Source: Verticillium longisporum (Eukaryota > Ascomycota > Sordariomycetes > Glomerellales > Plectosphaerellaceae). Taken from it: 64,000 bases of DNA. This document shows, one piece after another, positions 32,329-43,334 of this stretch (its first letter is position 1; each line of letters starts with the position of its first letter). The notes beneath the pieces were generated by a model. It was not told the DNA's origin. It saw nothing but the letters and a program-made list of their open reading frames with translations, and ran no database searches. The DNA lies in NCBI GenBank assembly GCA_019188255.1, contig JAETXT010000008.1, positions 868,001 through 932,000 on the forward strand, written 5' to 3'. Made by a program: the position numbers and the translations under genes.

Positions 32329-35239
32329 GATGGTCTGGACCGTGGTAGGCGCGGGAAAAGGGTGATTTTGTTATTATGCGGACAAGTCGGGCGAAGCGGG
32401 CTCACGTCGTCAAATCGATGAATATGAAGCTGAGCACGAAAGGTACCTCGAGGCGAGCTGGAGGTTTTGGAGAAACGTATCGTTCGTTGCCTTGGCGAAG
32501 GGTGCGAGGCGGAACTCGAGGCAGAATCGAGCAGGGCCGAATCGGCTCTCTACGGCTCGAGGGCCTTTTCGGGGCCGTCGGGCGCGAAACGGGTTCGTGT
32601 TGATGTTAGGAGATGATCGATGAAGTGGTACGAGTGTGGCAGTGCCGGGTGTGATGGTCAATGTCGAGGGTCGTTTGCATCGCGGGCCTTTTGGGGATGT
32701 CCTTCGTTTGAAGGAAAGCCGTCTGTTGCTTTTGCGGCGGAGGCTTGTGTTGGTGATTTTGGGCGTGCCTGAGATGCTTTCGGCGCGAGTGCGAAGGTCG
32801 TGTAATTTTGTTTTGTTGGCAGGAAGGAGGCGCACTTCAGTGTCGGGCACCTGATTGACTGTAGGCAGAGGCAAGGATTGCGCTCGTGAAAGACGCAAGG
32901 CGAAGGTGTAAGAGGTCGAGATTCAAGGAGAAAGCTTCCAAGAGGCAGGAAGCAGGCAGCTGGCTCCTAGCCTAGGTACTATAGAGTAGGTATACCAGGT
33001 GAACGTGATTTTGTCATCGCCATCGTATGAGATCAGGGAAGGTACGGTAGCGGCCGTGTGAGTGTGGCAGTGCTGCTCCGTTTCCTTGGCAATCGTGATG
33101 CTTGGCGTCATTGGTCAAGCTCGCCTCATTTTGGAGTAACCACCTTCATCATCACTGGAGCAGGGGCCAGCGGGGGCGCCATAGGCATGTGGGCTTCTGT
33201 GGGCGCCAGCAGGAGATGAGGGGGGGACTGGACCGCTGGCCGTTTCGTTGCCACGGTGCAGCCGTCATCGTTTCTGGTCGTCTCTGCTTCTTTTTCTTGT
33301 TTTCGTCCCTTTTTTTTCACTGGTCATGTCTCTGATCTAAAATGCATCTAGCCATCTCCGACCGAGAGAAGCATGGGGCGGTCTTCGATAGAAGGGAGGG
33401 CGGTTGAGAGCAGGCACTCCAGGAACAACAACATTGACCACAAGGTAGGTAGGTACCTTAGGCGAGTGTAATGTACAGTGGAGCCCACGGAATTCATTGC
33501 ACATCACAAGCCAGCCTACCTAGGCAGCCAGGCGGATTAAGCTTACCTGCCACCTGGGGGGCGAAGACGCTTGGTTCAGTGCTTGGTATCCGCTGTTTGC
33601 TGGCTGCTCCCTTCCTGTGCCCTTCTCTGGCAGCTTGGGCGGCCTTCCAGGATGCGTGCCAAGATTCACATGCCCGTGGGGCGCCAGGCATTAGGGGCTT
33701 TAGGTGCAGCCCCTGGCCCTCCCTGGCCCTCCGGAGGCATCCACTAAGTACCTTCAAATTAACGCCCTTGAACGCTCCGACGTGGGACGATACCACACGA
33801 GGCCAAGCCTCTTCTTTTTTTCCTCCTTCGTCCTTTCGCCTAAGAAGCCCCAGTGACACTATCAGCTCTCAGCTCACCAGGGCTTGTGCATCCCCAGTCT
33901 GCTTCATCTCAGCTCTGCCTAGACAGTTCACAGCAAAAATCAAACAGGGCGGACCCCTCGTCAGTCGCCTTCCTCTCGTCGCGGCAACGTTGTCGATGCA
34001 GATGGACAGCAGCCATCGCCAGCGTGTCACTGCAGCCAGCCAAGACAACCTGGCGACACCCACAGGTCACAGGGAACAAGAGCCGGGAACACCAAATGAG
34101 AGCTCCTTGCCGTCTCGCAGGAAATGCTCGATGCCCAAGGACATACAGCCATGACTGTGAAGCGCATCATATTCCAGCATCCTGGTCCTAGCTAATTACG
34201 CCAGCCAACGCTGGCTCAACACGTCCAGGCTAGTAGCAATCATCTTTGTTTACCACACGATCTGACCACCTGTAAGGGCGCCATCTGGCGGTCAACTGAC
34301 TGACTCCATGCCCGCCTCACCTGTTTGCACGTGCGGTGCGTGGGCGTGCACTACGGGAACCCGATCGCAAGCATCGTGAAATCTTGCTCTGTCAGTTGGG
34401 TTCCCAGACTTGCCAGTAAGCACAGCAGAGAACCCTGCGCCCACGCCGCGATGCTTGAATCGGCCGTGATCAAGAAAGAAGCTTTGCGGGGATGTCAGCC
34501 CCTAGAAGCCGCGATGCTTCAGTGTGCCAATCAGCGCGCTTCTGAAGCTAGGTACGGAAATGAGGTCATCGCTGGAGTTGGGTGCCACACCCCTGGCAAT
34601 TGCTTCCACGAGCCGGGACGATCCTCCGTCGCATGGGAGGTTGACCACTTGCGTTAATTAATTCGTGTGACGACTGAAACCAGCTTTTCTGTAGTTGCAC
34701 ATACAGTAGTTCCCTAAATGTCAGGATGCGCACGACCATGACGAGCCATCTATGCTTGCGATGAATGCGCTTGTGTTTCCGACTTTTTTTCTTGAGGCCC
34801 AGGATCTCGGTTCTGATCGTTCAGACCGCCATCTCTAAAAATGAGGTGAACTTCAGCCCTTGACGAGCTCGATCTTCTTCATTTTCGACCAGATTTCGAG
34901 CAAGATTGATTTCGAGTGGTGGAATTTGTTGAAGGGTTCTTCATCAAAGGCATTTCGACGACCTGTTGTAGCAGCCAGCTTCGACGATGCTCATTATCAA
35001 TACTTGTCAATGGCCTCGGTTGACTCATAATGATTGGGAAATTCATGTCAACGAATAGCCTCTGGAATGCAACACGTCCAGATTGACCGCTCCTCCAATC
35101 CCAGGCGAAAGTATGCGTAAATTTGGTGGAACAAACAGCCTCCACTGATGATATGCAGTATCTAGATCGTACAACGACTTGAAGCCAACGGAGGAACCTT
35201 CAATACAGGCATGACCCTGCAATACCATGGATCAATACT
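32329..35239. other. long intergenic region, no gene supported
   Basis: About 2.9 kb: the Ca2+-ATPase promoter and leader, then DNA without convincing genes. Frames at 32410-32898 (minus) and 33471-34154 (plus, 227 codons) are low in information and have no domain. Contains a TAGG block at 33441-33462. Confidence 0.45.
33441..33462. repeat. TAGG repeat block
   Basis: AAGGTAGGTAGGTACCTTAGG-type block, partly palindromic around GGTACC, matching the copies at 19391, 42441 and 51386. Confidence 0.7.
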
Positions 35240-36336
35240 CTACGCTTTCAAAGACTCCAGGTACTCCTCGCAAAAGGGGTAGTCGATATAGCCCTCTGCT
35301 TGAGCAAGAGTCTAGAACGTGGAGCAGTCGTATTCGTTGGGCTCGATACCGTGTTGAAGCCGGTACACCAGGTCTGGCGAGGACAGAAAGTACCGACCAA
35401 ACACAATAAGGGTATCGCGGTCTTGATGCTCTCCATCGACGGCACTGCGGGCCCTTGCCCCATCATATCCTCCAGCAACGAAAACAGGGCCCTGGTCTTG
35501 CCAAATGTCCAACGCAAACTCGATGCCCTCCGTCTGTTCACAGTCGACTTTGTTGTTGACCCGCGACTCAATGAGGCGCAGGTAAGATATGTTGAGCTCC
35601 ACGAGACCGCGGACAGTGTGCGAAACTGACGCTCCGCCACATCGGTCCGCATCTTCATGCCCTGGAAAGTGCTCCAGGGACTGAGCCGCATTCCGACCTT
35701 GTTGCTGCCGATGGCGTTCGTAACGGCCTTGACAACCTTGAGAGCAAAGCGGGATCTGTTGTCGACGCTGCAGCCCCTTGAGTCGGTCCGCTGGTTGACG
35801 GTATCCTGGCTGAACCGGCCAACAAAATATTCGTCGACACCGTGCATCTCAACACCATCGAATCCGGCCCGAATGGCATTTTGAGCAGCCGTTCTAGAGT
35901 CTCCAGGGCAGCTCCAGATCGCAGAGTCGATCATCTCCTCAGGCCCAGGCGAGCTCGCATCCATACTGACGGGGCTCGAGCTGTAAAGAGGATATCCCTC
36001 GATCTGACCTGCGCGCCCCGGAGCACACAGCTGGATAAACATGAAACAGCCCTTTGCGTGGACGGCATCGGTGATTTTCCTCCATCCCTGAACCTATGCT
36101 TCGTTCCACATGCCGGGCGCGCTCTCACCACCGCAGTGAGCAGGTGAGATATAGGTCGCCTCGGCAATCAGGAGTGTGCCGGGAACAGCAGCTCTCTGCG
36201 TGTAGTACTGGAGCATCAAGCGGGAGGCCACGTGGTTGGCGTCTGCTCGGAAGCGTGTCAGCGGAGCCATGACGACGCGGTGGCTGAGTTTGACATCACC
36301 GACAGTGATAGGGCAGAAGAGTTTTGTAGATGACAT
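35240..36336 (-). pseudogene. Old Yellow Enzyme (NADH:flavin oxidoreductase), decayed
   Basis: FMN-dependent ene-reductase of the OYE family, read from MSSTKLFCPITVGDV (36336) to EYLESLKA (stop 35240). Motifs seen are APLTRFRAD, TYISPAHCGG, GMWNEA, FIQLCAPGRAG, IRAGFDGVEMHG, QRTDSRG, RLSPWSTFQGMKM, LIESRVNN and IVFGRYFLSSPDL. Lesions: an in-frame TAG at 36094-36096 where the family reads GMWNEAQVQGWR (CAG to TAG, a CpA to TpA change); a one-base frame change near 35611-35618; and an in-frame TAG at 35307-35309 just before the EGYIDYPF ending. Active-site surroundings are also diverged (HGVDEY in place of the usual HGANGY). The frame change alone could be an assembly error, but two stops plus motif drift argue for a true pseudogene. 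Confidence 0.82.
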
Positions 36337-38105
36337 TGTAAGGGTGGGAGATGGTGGGTAATAAAGAAAACTTGAAAATAAACTTAGACATGGGATAATG
36401 GATTATAGGTTCGATTCTCGCCGTGTTGCAAGGAGAGCTTCCGAGAGATCCCAAGCGTGAGAGTGGCTTTTATACCGGAAGACTCGCGAGCGAGAGGGTT
36501 TTCAAAGACCACGTTGAATCCATGATTATCAATCCAAGTATGAGCTTGAAGAGCTTCAAAAATCAATACTTTGAGTTGTGAGCACTTATCTCTTTTTTTT
36601 TCACAGGGACAAAGTCACTTTGTATGAGCCTTAGGATCCTAAAATGTATGATCCTCAGGTGCCTGCTTTTACGACTCAGTACGTATATGAGCCTCACGAA
36701 CATACCTACTCTATCGTAAGTAACCTCAAACCATCATGCTCCCAATGTTGTCTGAACTCTGGCCTTTGGTCGTAATTCTTAACTGTATTTGTTTAAATCT
36801 GATGAATTTGAAGGCCGTTTGGAATCGACGATTAGCTGGATTTGAAGATAAGACCAGTCACAAATAGCGGCATGCGAGCGAGCACTGGCCCAACGACCGA
36901 AGGATCCTCGTGCATTGAGTCAGCAAACCAATCCGCAAGTCCAGACGCTTCGATAGCGTGCAGATCGTCGTTTCGGCGCTGTCATTTCGCCCACGCGACG
37001 ATCGGTTTCTGGGGTAAGTTAAGCCAGGCGTGCGACGGTCTCAAGACGTCAAACATTGACAGACGACCGACAGCTGCGTAGCAATCGTGTCACACAACCG
37101 GCCAAACCTCTCCCCTCAAATTGATCTGAGCGTCTTGACACAGACCCCGTTCGCTTCTCTCTCTCTCTCTCTGCACGGCTTGGACGACGCTTATCACGAC
37201 GACCCAGCATGCAAGCCATATAGCCTAGATAGAGCGCGGGCGTTACCTAGCCCCCCTTCCCTTCACCAAACACACGCCCATCCTCCAATCCCACCTCACT
37301 GACGTGCCCACACCCATCCATCCCTCGGTCTGCTCCACCGTCCACCGTCCGCCAGAGCCAAACTCAATCAAGACAACAGCTGATCGTATTCGAGGGGGGC
37401 CGCCGCCCGTCCACACCCTCTTTGACCACCACATTCCTGCAGGCTAGGAGGAGGGTCGAGGGTCACGATGGGACCCTACCAATCATGGCTCGGACCTGCC
37501 CTCCTGTGCCCCAGGCTCTCCCCCAGTGATCCCGTCTTTTCAGTCGTACAAAGCCCGGCGGGCGTCCGCGACGAAGCAGAGTGATTTCTTTCCTGAGGAA
37601 GCTCGTTGGGTCGCTTTATTTCTTTTTTTTTTCGTCCTTCCAAGATTCAAGTCGAGCCTTCGAACCGTCGATTGCATCTTGTGCGTTCGCGTGGGCATCG
37701 CATGGCCGCCGAAGGAGAAGAAAAAACAAAACGTGGGTTCCCCGTCCATCGCCGCCACCGTCACCTGACCGAGAGAATCGCCCGCCCAGGTCCATGTCCC
37801 CTCAGCGACGGGAGGCGTGGTGTCTTGATTCTCGGTGAAGCGAATTGCCACACGGTTGGCTGGTCATCTTCCCGCCAGACCACAACAACTTGAGCATCGC
37901 TCACTGCTCCTCGGTTCTATCAAAAGTCGCCCTCGGGCAGACAGCTTTGACGGGTTGGCCCAAATAGGCGACGAGTCTACGAAAGGTCTTCGCCAATCAC
38001 CAACAAAAAGCAAGTCCCACAGACCGGGGGCGAAAACGGAGCCAAGGGCCAAGAAGAAGGAAAAAAAAGCAGCAATCAGCGTGTTCTACGACTTGTTTCC
38101 CAAGC
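36337..38105. other. intergenic, upstream of the RING gene
   Basis: About 1.8 kb with no supported gene. A (TC)n microsatellite lies at about 37154-37172 in a C-rich stretch that is probably leader or promoter of the RING gene. Confidence 0.5.
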
Positions 38106-39054
38106 ATGGCAATCTCGGCAACAACGACGTTCAGGTATGTCACTGTCACAAGCGCCGGCGCCAGCGCCACTGCCGACCCGACCTCTGATCCGGCCCCCTC
38201 GGAGGAGAAGCGCGCGCCGATCTGGATTTCCATCTTCATCCTCTTCGGCGCCCTGACGGGCCTCGTTCTGCTGTTTTTCTGCATGTGCGTATCTGGGAGA
38301 TTTCTTTTACTGAACCAATTTTTTTTACGCCCACAGGAAATCGTGGGGCTTACGTTTTCGTAGCTGTTGGGTCGCGCGCCGGGTCATGATCCCTGGTTTC
38401 TCGCCAACACGACCCAACTCGCCGGATGCGGAAGCGCACGCGCACGCTCACCCCCGTGGCCCCGGCAACGGCCCCGCCTCACCCCGGACCCCGGCACCGG
38501 CGATCCCGGCCGTGGCCTTGGAGGCCATAGCGCGCAAGGTTGCGCAGCTGGACAAGTCGGCGCCCGTCATGACATACAAGGCCTGGCTCGCCGAGTATGA
38601 CGGCGAAGGTGAGGGCGAGTGTGTGGGTGAGCCTGATGAGGAGAAGGACGACGATGCGGTCAAGGGCGTTGCCAGAGCCAGCTCCTATGTCGTTTGGTAC
38701 GTCTTCCCCCCCGCCTTCTTTGTTTCTCGGCCTTCATGGCTTGAGTCCTGCTGGCCAGAAAAAAAAAATCTCTTCAAAACTCCAGTGCTGACGGGACTTT
38801 CTTTCAGTGTGGTGTGCCTGGAAACACTCGAGGACAGCGATCTGATTCGCAGCCTGCCGTGTCGCCACATTTACCACTCCGAATGCATCACGCAGTGGTT
38901 CCTCAACAAGCACGACACTTGTCCGCTGTGCAAGGTTCACTATGTGCCGCAGGACAAAGACGATGCCGCGCTTGCGAGGCCACCGGCGGCGGCTTTCCGA
39001 GTACATAGGCCCTACGATGCGATGTATCGGCTCTATACGCAGGTGCCGATATGA
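38106..39054 (+). CDS. membrane RING-H2 ubiquitin ligase
   Basis: Predicted single-pass RING-H2 E3 ligase, 261 aa, from exons 38106..38284, 38337..38696 and 38808..39054 (introns of 52 and 111 bp, GT..AG). After a Ser/Thr/Ala-rich lumenal N-terminus comes one membrane helix (IWISIFILFGALTGLVLLFF), then a Pro/His-rich linker. The RING-H2 domain lies at residues 180-221: Cys180, Cys183, Cys198, His200, His203, Cys206, Cys218, Cys221 (CVVC, PCRHIYHSEC, DTCPLC). The layout resembles ATL-type or endosomal/vacuolar membrane ligases. Codon 180, the first zinc ligand, is split by intron 2. That intron is a multiple of three with no stop, so an unspliced reading keeps the frame but replaces the first Cys. 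The substrate is unknown. Confidence 0.9.
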
Positions 39055-39947
39055 TCCTTTTTTTAGTAATTCAGTTTTGTTTGCAAACGAGCGACACACC
39101 CGTCATGCGTCATAACGGGCATGACGGAAACAGGACTAATCGTAGTCGGGAGTATGTATATATGTGTTTGGCATTATCGCAAGGGGAGGGCTGTAGGAGC
39201 CCATCGGAGGTGGAGTCTCGGGGTCTCATTTTCACGGCCTTTGTTTCCTATCTTACCTTACCTTCAGGACGCCATGTGGCCTGTTCGGCAGATGATACCA
39301 CGGTGTGTGAGCGCATCTTTTGATCCAATTGATATCATTCCCCTTCATCTCGAGTCATTCGCGACCCCCTACCAAGGAATGAAGAACAAGAATTCCCTGC
39401 CACCGCGACTCGCGCGCCCAGATGGACGGTTCCATCAAGGTCACCACACCCCTCCAAAAATGGGAATATCCTCGTCCTCTTTGAGTAACCCCATAACCCG
39501 ATCTCAGCACCCACACACAACCCAGCGACGCTTATCCCCGATCGGACATGCTGCTGGCCCCCCTCCCCATACGCCGAAAGCAGAGAAGCAAGCCCAAACC
39601 CCCCCTCCCCAGCGAAGCTTATTATTACTAAACAGCAGTGCTTGTCTATTCGTATTGATGATGAATCGCCCGGACGAGCGAGCACGTCTTGGATCAATTG
39701 ACGTCATCGTCCCCGCGCCGTGACGTGCGAGCAATGGCGTGTTGCGTGAGGCTTGACGAAGCTGTATAAATCGTCTTCTTTCACAGTCTCTCTGAGGGTT
39801 ACATCAGTTGCCTTGACAATCCGAACGCACAAGCAGCTTCACTATCACCACCACCTTAGGCAACATCCTATTACATTGCCCATTCGAATCCGGATTCGGC
39901 GACAAACAAATAGCATCCACACAACAGCAAAAGACAGCTCGCCCAAC
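39055..39947. other. intergenic, no gene seen
   Basis: About 0.9 kb between two plus-strand genes. The frame at 39121-39723 has no domain and is rich in Pro/His by composition, so I take it as chance. Confidence 0.5.
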
Positions 39948-40795
39948 ATGCCCCACGTCCTCATCCTCGGCGGCCACGGCAAAATCGCCCAGTACCTGAC
40001 GTCCCTCCTGCTGCGGGCCTCGCACACGGTCACGAGCGTCATCCGCGCCGACGACCAGGCGCCGACCATCCGCGGCCTCGCCCCCGCCGACAGCAAGGGC
40101 ACCCTCAACGTGCTGATCCGGTCCCTGGAGGATGTCACGTCCCAGGACCGCGCCCAGGCCATCCTGTCCAAGGTGAAGCCCGACGCGGTCGTCTTCAGCG
40201 CCGGCGCCGGCGGCAAGGGCGCCGCCGACCGAGTACGTTTTCTGCCTCTCTTCCCTTTTGGAATAAATAGATGCTAACGAGGCAGACCCGCATCATCGAC
40301 CGCGACGCAGCCACGCACTTCCTGCGCGCCGCCTCCGCAACGCCCTCGATCAAAAAGTTCATCCTCATCTCGTACCTCGCCTCGCGCCGCGCGCAGCCCT
40401 CGTGGTGGGACACCGCGGCCTGGGCCGACGCCCAAAAGGTCAACACGACGCTGGCCGCCTACTACGACGCCAAGGTCGCCGCCGACGAGGTCCTCTACGA
40501 GGCCGGCAGCGCGCGCCGTGACTTCGCCGCCGTCAGCCTGCGGCCCGGCACGCTGACCGAGGGGGACGTCGGCGGCATCGAGCTGGGCCGCACGGGCGGT
40601 GCCAAGGGCGAGGTGTCGCGCAAGACGGTCGCCGAGGTGACGGCGCGGCTCGTGGACGCCGAGGGCCTCAAGACGTCGTGGATCGACCTGCTTGATGGCC
40701 AGGAGGACATTGACGGGGCCGTGAAGCGGGTTATCAAGGAGGGTGTGGATGTTGCTGAGGGTGAGCCTATGTACGACAAGGTGCGCAAGGCCTGA
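39948..40795 (+). CDS. NAD(P)-binding Rossmann protein, atypical SDR (NmrA/YwnB-like)
   Basis: Atypical short-chain dehydrogenase or NAD(P)H-binding protein of 264 aa. Exons 39948..40232 and 40286..40795; the 53-bp GT..AG intron has a GCTAAC branch site. The N-terminus MPHVLILGGHGKIAQYL carries the GGxGxIG-like dinucleotide loop, then VIRADDQ after beta-2 and DAVVFSAGAGGKG at beta-4. The second exon has KFILISYLASRR and YYDAKVAADEVL (a Tyr-x3-Lys-like YDAKV arrangement), then SLRPGTLTEG, as in the yeast YMR090W and bacterial YwnB group. The substrate is unknown. It converges with the dioxygenase gene, leaving only 89 bp between the two stops. Confidence 0.9.
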
Positions 40796-40884
40796 GTGGG
40801 CGTCACGATGACCACCAGAATTTCACGATGTATGATAAAAAGACAAACATGGACATTTAACGTTTTTATTCATTCATGTGACTA

Positions 40885-42032
40885 TCACGCCATGAGGGCA
40901 ATGTGCTTCAGCTCACTCTGCACCTGGAAACCGACCTTTGTGGGCGGGTACTCGACTTCGGCGCCCTCGTCCTTGCCGAGGTTGAACTGCTGCGCGCGAA
41001 CCTGCTTCGCCTTCTCGGCGAGCGCCGGCAAGGGCGCGAGGTCGTAGTCGGATGAGAGATGGTAGAACATGGTTGAGGAGATGCGGATGAGGGGACGGTC
41101 GGGGTGCTCCTCAGTGCGGCGCTTCATGGCGGCAACGGTGGCCTCGTTGATGACGACTTCGTGGAAGCCGGCCTTGGCGAGCCCGCCAGTGATGTACTCC
41201 GGCTGCTTGCCGGCCTGGAAGAGCAGGTAGCTGCCCTGGGGATCTTGACGGCCATCTTCTTGCCCGTGTTGCGCGCCCAGACGTGCAGGCCGGGGTAGCG
41301 GGAGCGGCCGTGGATTGTGAGGAAGTTGAGGTCTGTGTGGAAGCCGGCGAGGATGGTGTCGGGCTGGTCAAAGCGGCGAAGGTCGGACGAGGTTGGCGCC
41401 AGCAGGTGGGGGCCGTAGCGCGCGGCGCTCGTGAAAGCATCGGCAGGCAGCTCGAGGCCGGCGGCGGCCATGGAGGCCACACCCTCGACGGCCTGTTTCA
41501 TGGTGGCGCCCCAGTGGTTCATGGTCGGCGACCAGCGGTCACGGATGTGAGGGGCTTCAGGCACAACGTTGGAGGCGTTGAGGCCGGGAAACTGTGTGTT
41601 GACCTCGGGCGGCGGGGCGTCGTTCATGCGCCAGAAGAAGCGGCACTTGGGGTCGGGGCTGTGGGCGGAGATGTCGAGGGGGCGCTCCTCGGGAGCAAGG
41701 CGGGCGATGACGTCGAGGCAGGGCTCGTCGACGGCGCACTTGGGCTTCTCAGTGTTCTCAAGCGTAACGCCGATCTGGTAGGAGAGCTCAGGACGCTCAT
41801 CCTTCTGGAGGTCCTCGCGGGGCTGGGCGAAGTAGTCCTCAAGGAGGTCGAGGAACGTCGTGTTGTCCTCTTCCGAAACGCGCGAGTCGTGGAGCACGAG
41901 AGCGCCGTAGGTGATGAGGGCGTTGGCAGCCTTGAGGCATTCGGCCTTGGACTCGGGGGAGTCCTGGGGGTTGTTGAGGAAGACATCGAGGTCAATGATG
42001 GGCAGGTCCATCGGGAGCTCGTCGGCAGGCAT
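40885..42032 (-). CDS. 2-oxoglutarate/Fe(II) dioxygenase, isopenicillin N synthase-like (apparent 1-base frameshift)
   Basis: Non-heme iron oxygenase of the IPNS-like 2OG-Fe(II) superfamily, expected length about 382 aa, single exon. The N-terminal DIOX_N part begins LPIIDLDVFLN. The iron site is seen as GFHTDLNFLTIHG (His-x-Asp) and, in the following frame, GFHEVV (distal His), with the co-substrate Arg/Ser pair in LIRISST. The reading changes frame at 41238-41241: MAVKIP must continue with QGSYLLFQAGKQPEY, which needs C5 where the sequence has C4. I infer a homopolymer under-call. Start chosen at 42032 (MPADELPMDLPI); an in-frame upstream ATG at 42167 gives an unlike lead. The substrate is unknown. 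No biosynthetic cluster is evident around it. Confidence 0.88.
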
Positions 42033-42602
42033 GGCTGCGATCTCCTGGGTTGTGGGAGGGGTAGTCGGGGAGAAGCCGGTTTGTGGTCGCAAATGGTCGC
42101 AAAGGTGAACCGACTGGTTGATATCGTATGCACTGAGAAGAGAGGAGAGGATGGAGAGAACTGTCAATCCAGGATACAGTGAAAATGGGGAAGAGAAGAG
42201 AATAAATGCAGTATCGCCAAAAAGTAGTCAGTCGCCGCTGCTTACTTTGGTCCCATGTGATACGTTCGAGGGGTCCGCCAAATCTTGGTGGGGGAAAGAG
42301 CCAAGTGGGGTCTCGGTTTGGCGGGGGCAGGCGCAGGTGCAGGCGCATGCTGGATGAGGAAGCTGCCATGATCAATGTATGTCGCCGCTTTACCTCTACT
42401 TCCTCCTTTGACAATCTGCATAACTTCCAGTTGCACAACCAGGTACCTTAGGTAGGTACCTAGGTAGGTAAGGTAGGTGGTATCTACAGATGAGAGGCCA
42501 GCTCTTGCATGAACCAGGCAACACGAGGTACTGGCCGGGGCATCTTCATCTAGCCCAATGCTGCTAGGTACATGATTGGAACAGACTCTGAGGACCCCTT
42601 AA
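42033..42602. other. intergenic with TAGG repeat
   Basis: Promoter side of the dioxygenase and 3' flank of the 2EXR gene. Apart from the TAGG/CCTA block at 42441-42480 nothing is recognised. Confidence 0.5.
42441..42480. repeat. TAGG/CCTA repeat block
   Basis: Alternating GGTACC cores and TAGG units over 40 bp, the densest copy after that at 51386-51443. Confidence 0.85.
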
Positions 42603-43334
42603 TCACATATCCCATGACATGGTACAGTTCGTCGACCTCTGGAACGCTCCATCGCACCTCGAAGCACGCGGATACGTGTGCACACCTAGCTCTTCACGGC
42701 GCGCTCCTTTCCTCCTACGTCTGCGTTCTGACGGAGTCGCCAGATCGTTGCTCGAATGGGTGCCGCTCGGCAATGTCAACATTGTAGGCAACACATCCGC
42801 CCAAAGGTCTAGGCTCATGATCGGTTCATACTTGTGGGCTGCCAAATTATCGGTCTCGGCTATGTGCCGCGAACTTCCAATCGTCACCAAGTTCTTCAGG
42901 TACACGCACCCACCCGGGCACTCCGGGTGTTGTTGCAGTATGTCGTGGTAGATTTCACTCGCAGAACGAGAGTTTATCATGGCGGACTCCATTGCCACGA
43001 ACAAATGACTTTCTCTTGAATAGCGCTCACGGGGGTGGTTGCGGTGATTGAAGATATGCCTGACAAATTTGGCAAAATGGATGAGCCCGACGAGTGATGG
43101 CGAGACTAGCATCGCCTGGCGCGCTTCACGACAGCTGAGAACGGTGTTGGTCTGACGCCAGCTTACCATTTTCCTCGCTTGCTGCGGCATGCTGTTGTTG
43201 CTCGACGCTACCGTGTCAAATGCGCAGAACATGTAAGACTCTGAGCGAGCTTGCTCCCAGATCAGCCTGCGGATCTCGAGGGGAAATCGCGGGAAGAGGT
43301 GGAAAGTGTCTTTGGTCGAGGTCAACTGTTCCAT
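42603..43334 (-). CDS. 2EXR-domain protein
   Basis: A 243-aa single-exon protein with the fungal 2EXR signature at its N-terminus: FHLFPRFPLEIRRLIWEQA, an F-box-like helix with conserved Leu-Pro-x-Glu-Ile-Arg-x-x-Ile-Trp. The family is large in Sordariomycetes and Leotiomycetes and its function is unknown; an adaptor role has been suggested because of the F-box-like start. The remainder, with a second conserved block around FVRHIFNHRNH, looks typical of small members. The C-terminal about 35 residues are basic and poorly conserved in appearance. Start at 43334 (MEQLTSTKDTF). Confidence 0.78.
   Translation of the reverse strand: MEQLTSTKDTFHLFPRFPLEIRRLIWEQARSESYMFCAFDTVASSNNSMPQQARKMVSWRQTNTVLSCREARQAMLVSPSLVGLIHFAKFVRHIFNHRNHPRERYSRESHLFVAMESAMINSRSASEIYHDILQQHPECPGGCVYLKNLVTIGSSRHIAETDNLAAHKYEPIMSLDLWADVLPTMLTLPSGTHSSNDLATPSERRRRRKGARREELGVHTYPRASRCDGAFQRSTNCTMSWDM

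Noticed and set aside
32410..32898. Minus-strand frame of 162 codons upstream of the Ca2+-ATPase
   Set aside because: Very basic, no domain, lies where the 5' leader is expected.
33471..34154. Plus-strand frame of 227 codons
   Set aside because: Composition follows C-rich intergenic DNA; no motif, no splice signals, overlapped by other frames of similar quality.
36391..36440. GGTTCGATTCT resembling a tRNA B box
   Set aside because: No matching stems, anticodon arm or A box nearby.
40885..42032. Beta-lactam biosynthesis cluster suggested by the IPNS-like fold
   Set aside because: No peptide synthetase or acyltransferase near; the IPNS-like family is broad and the call stays at superfamily level.
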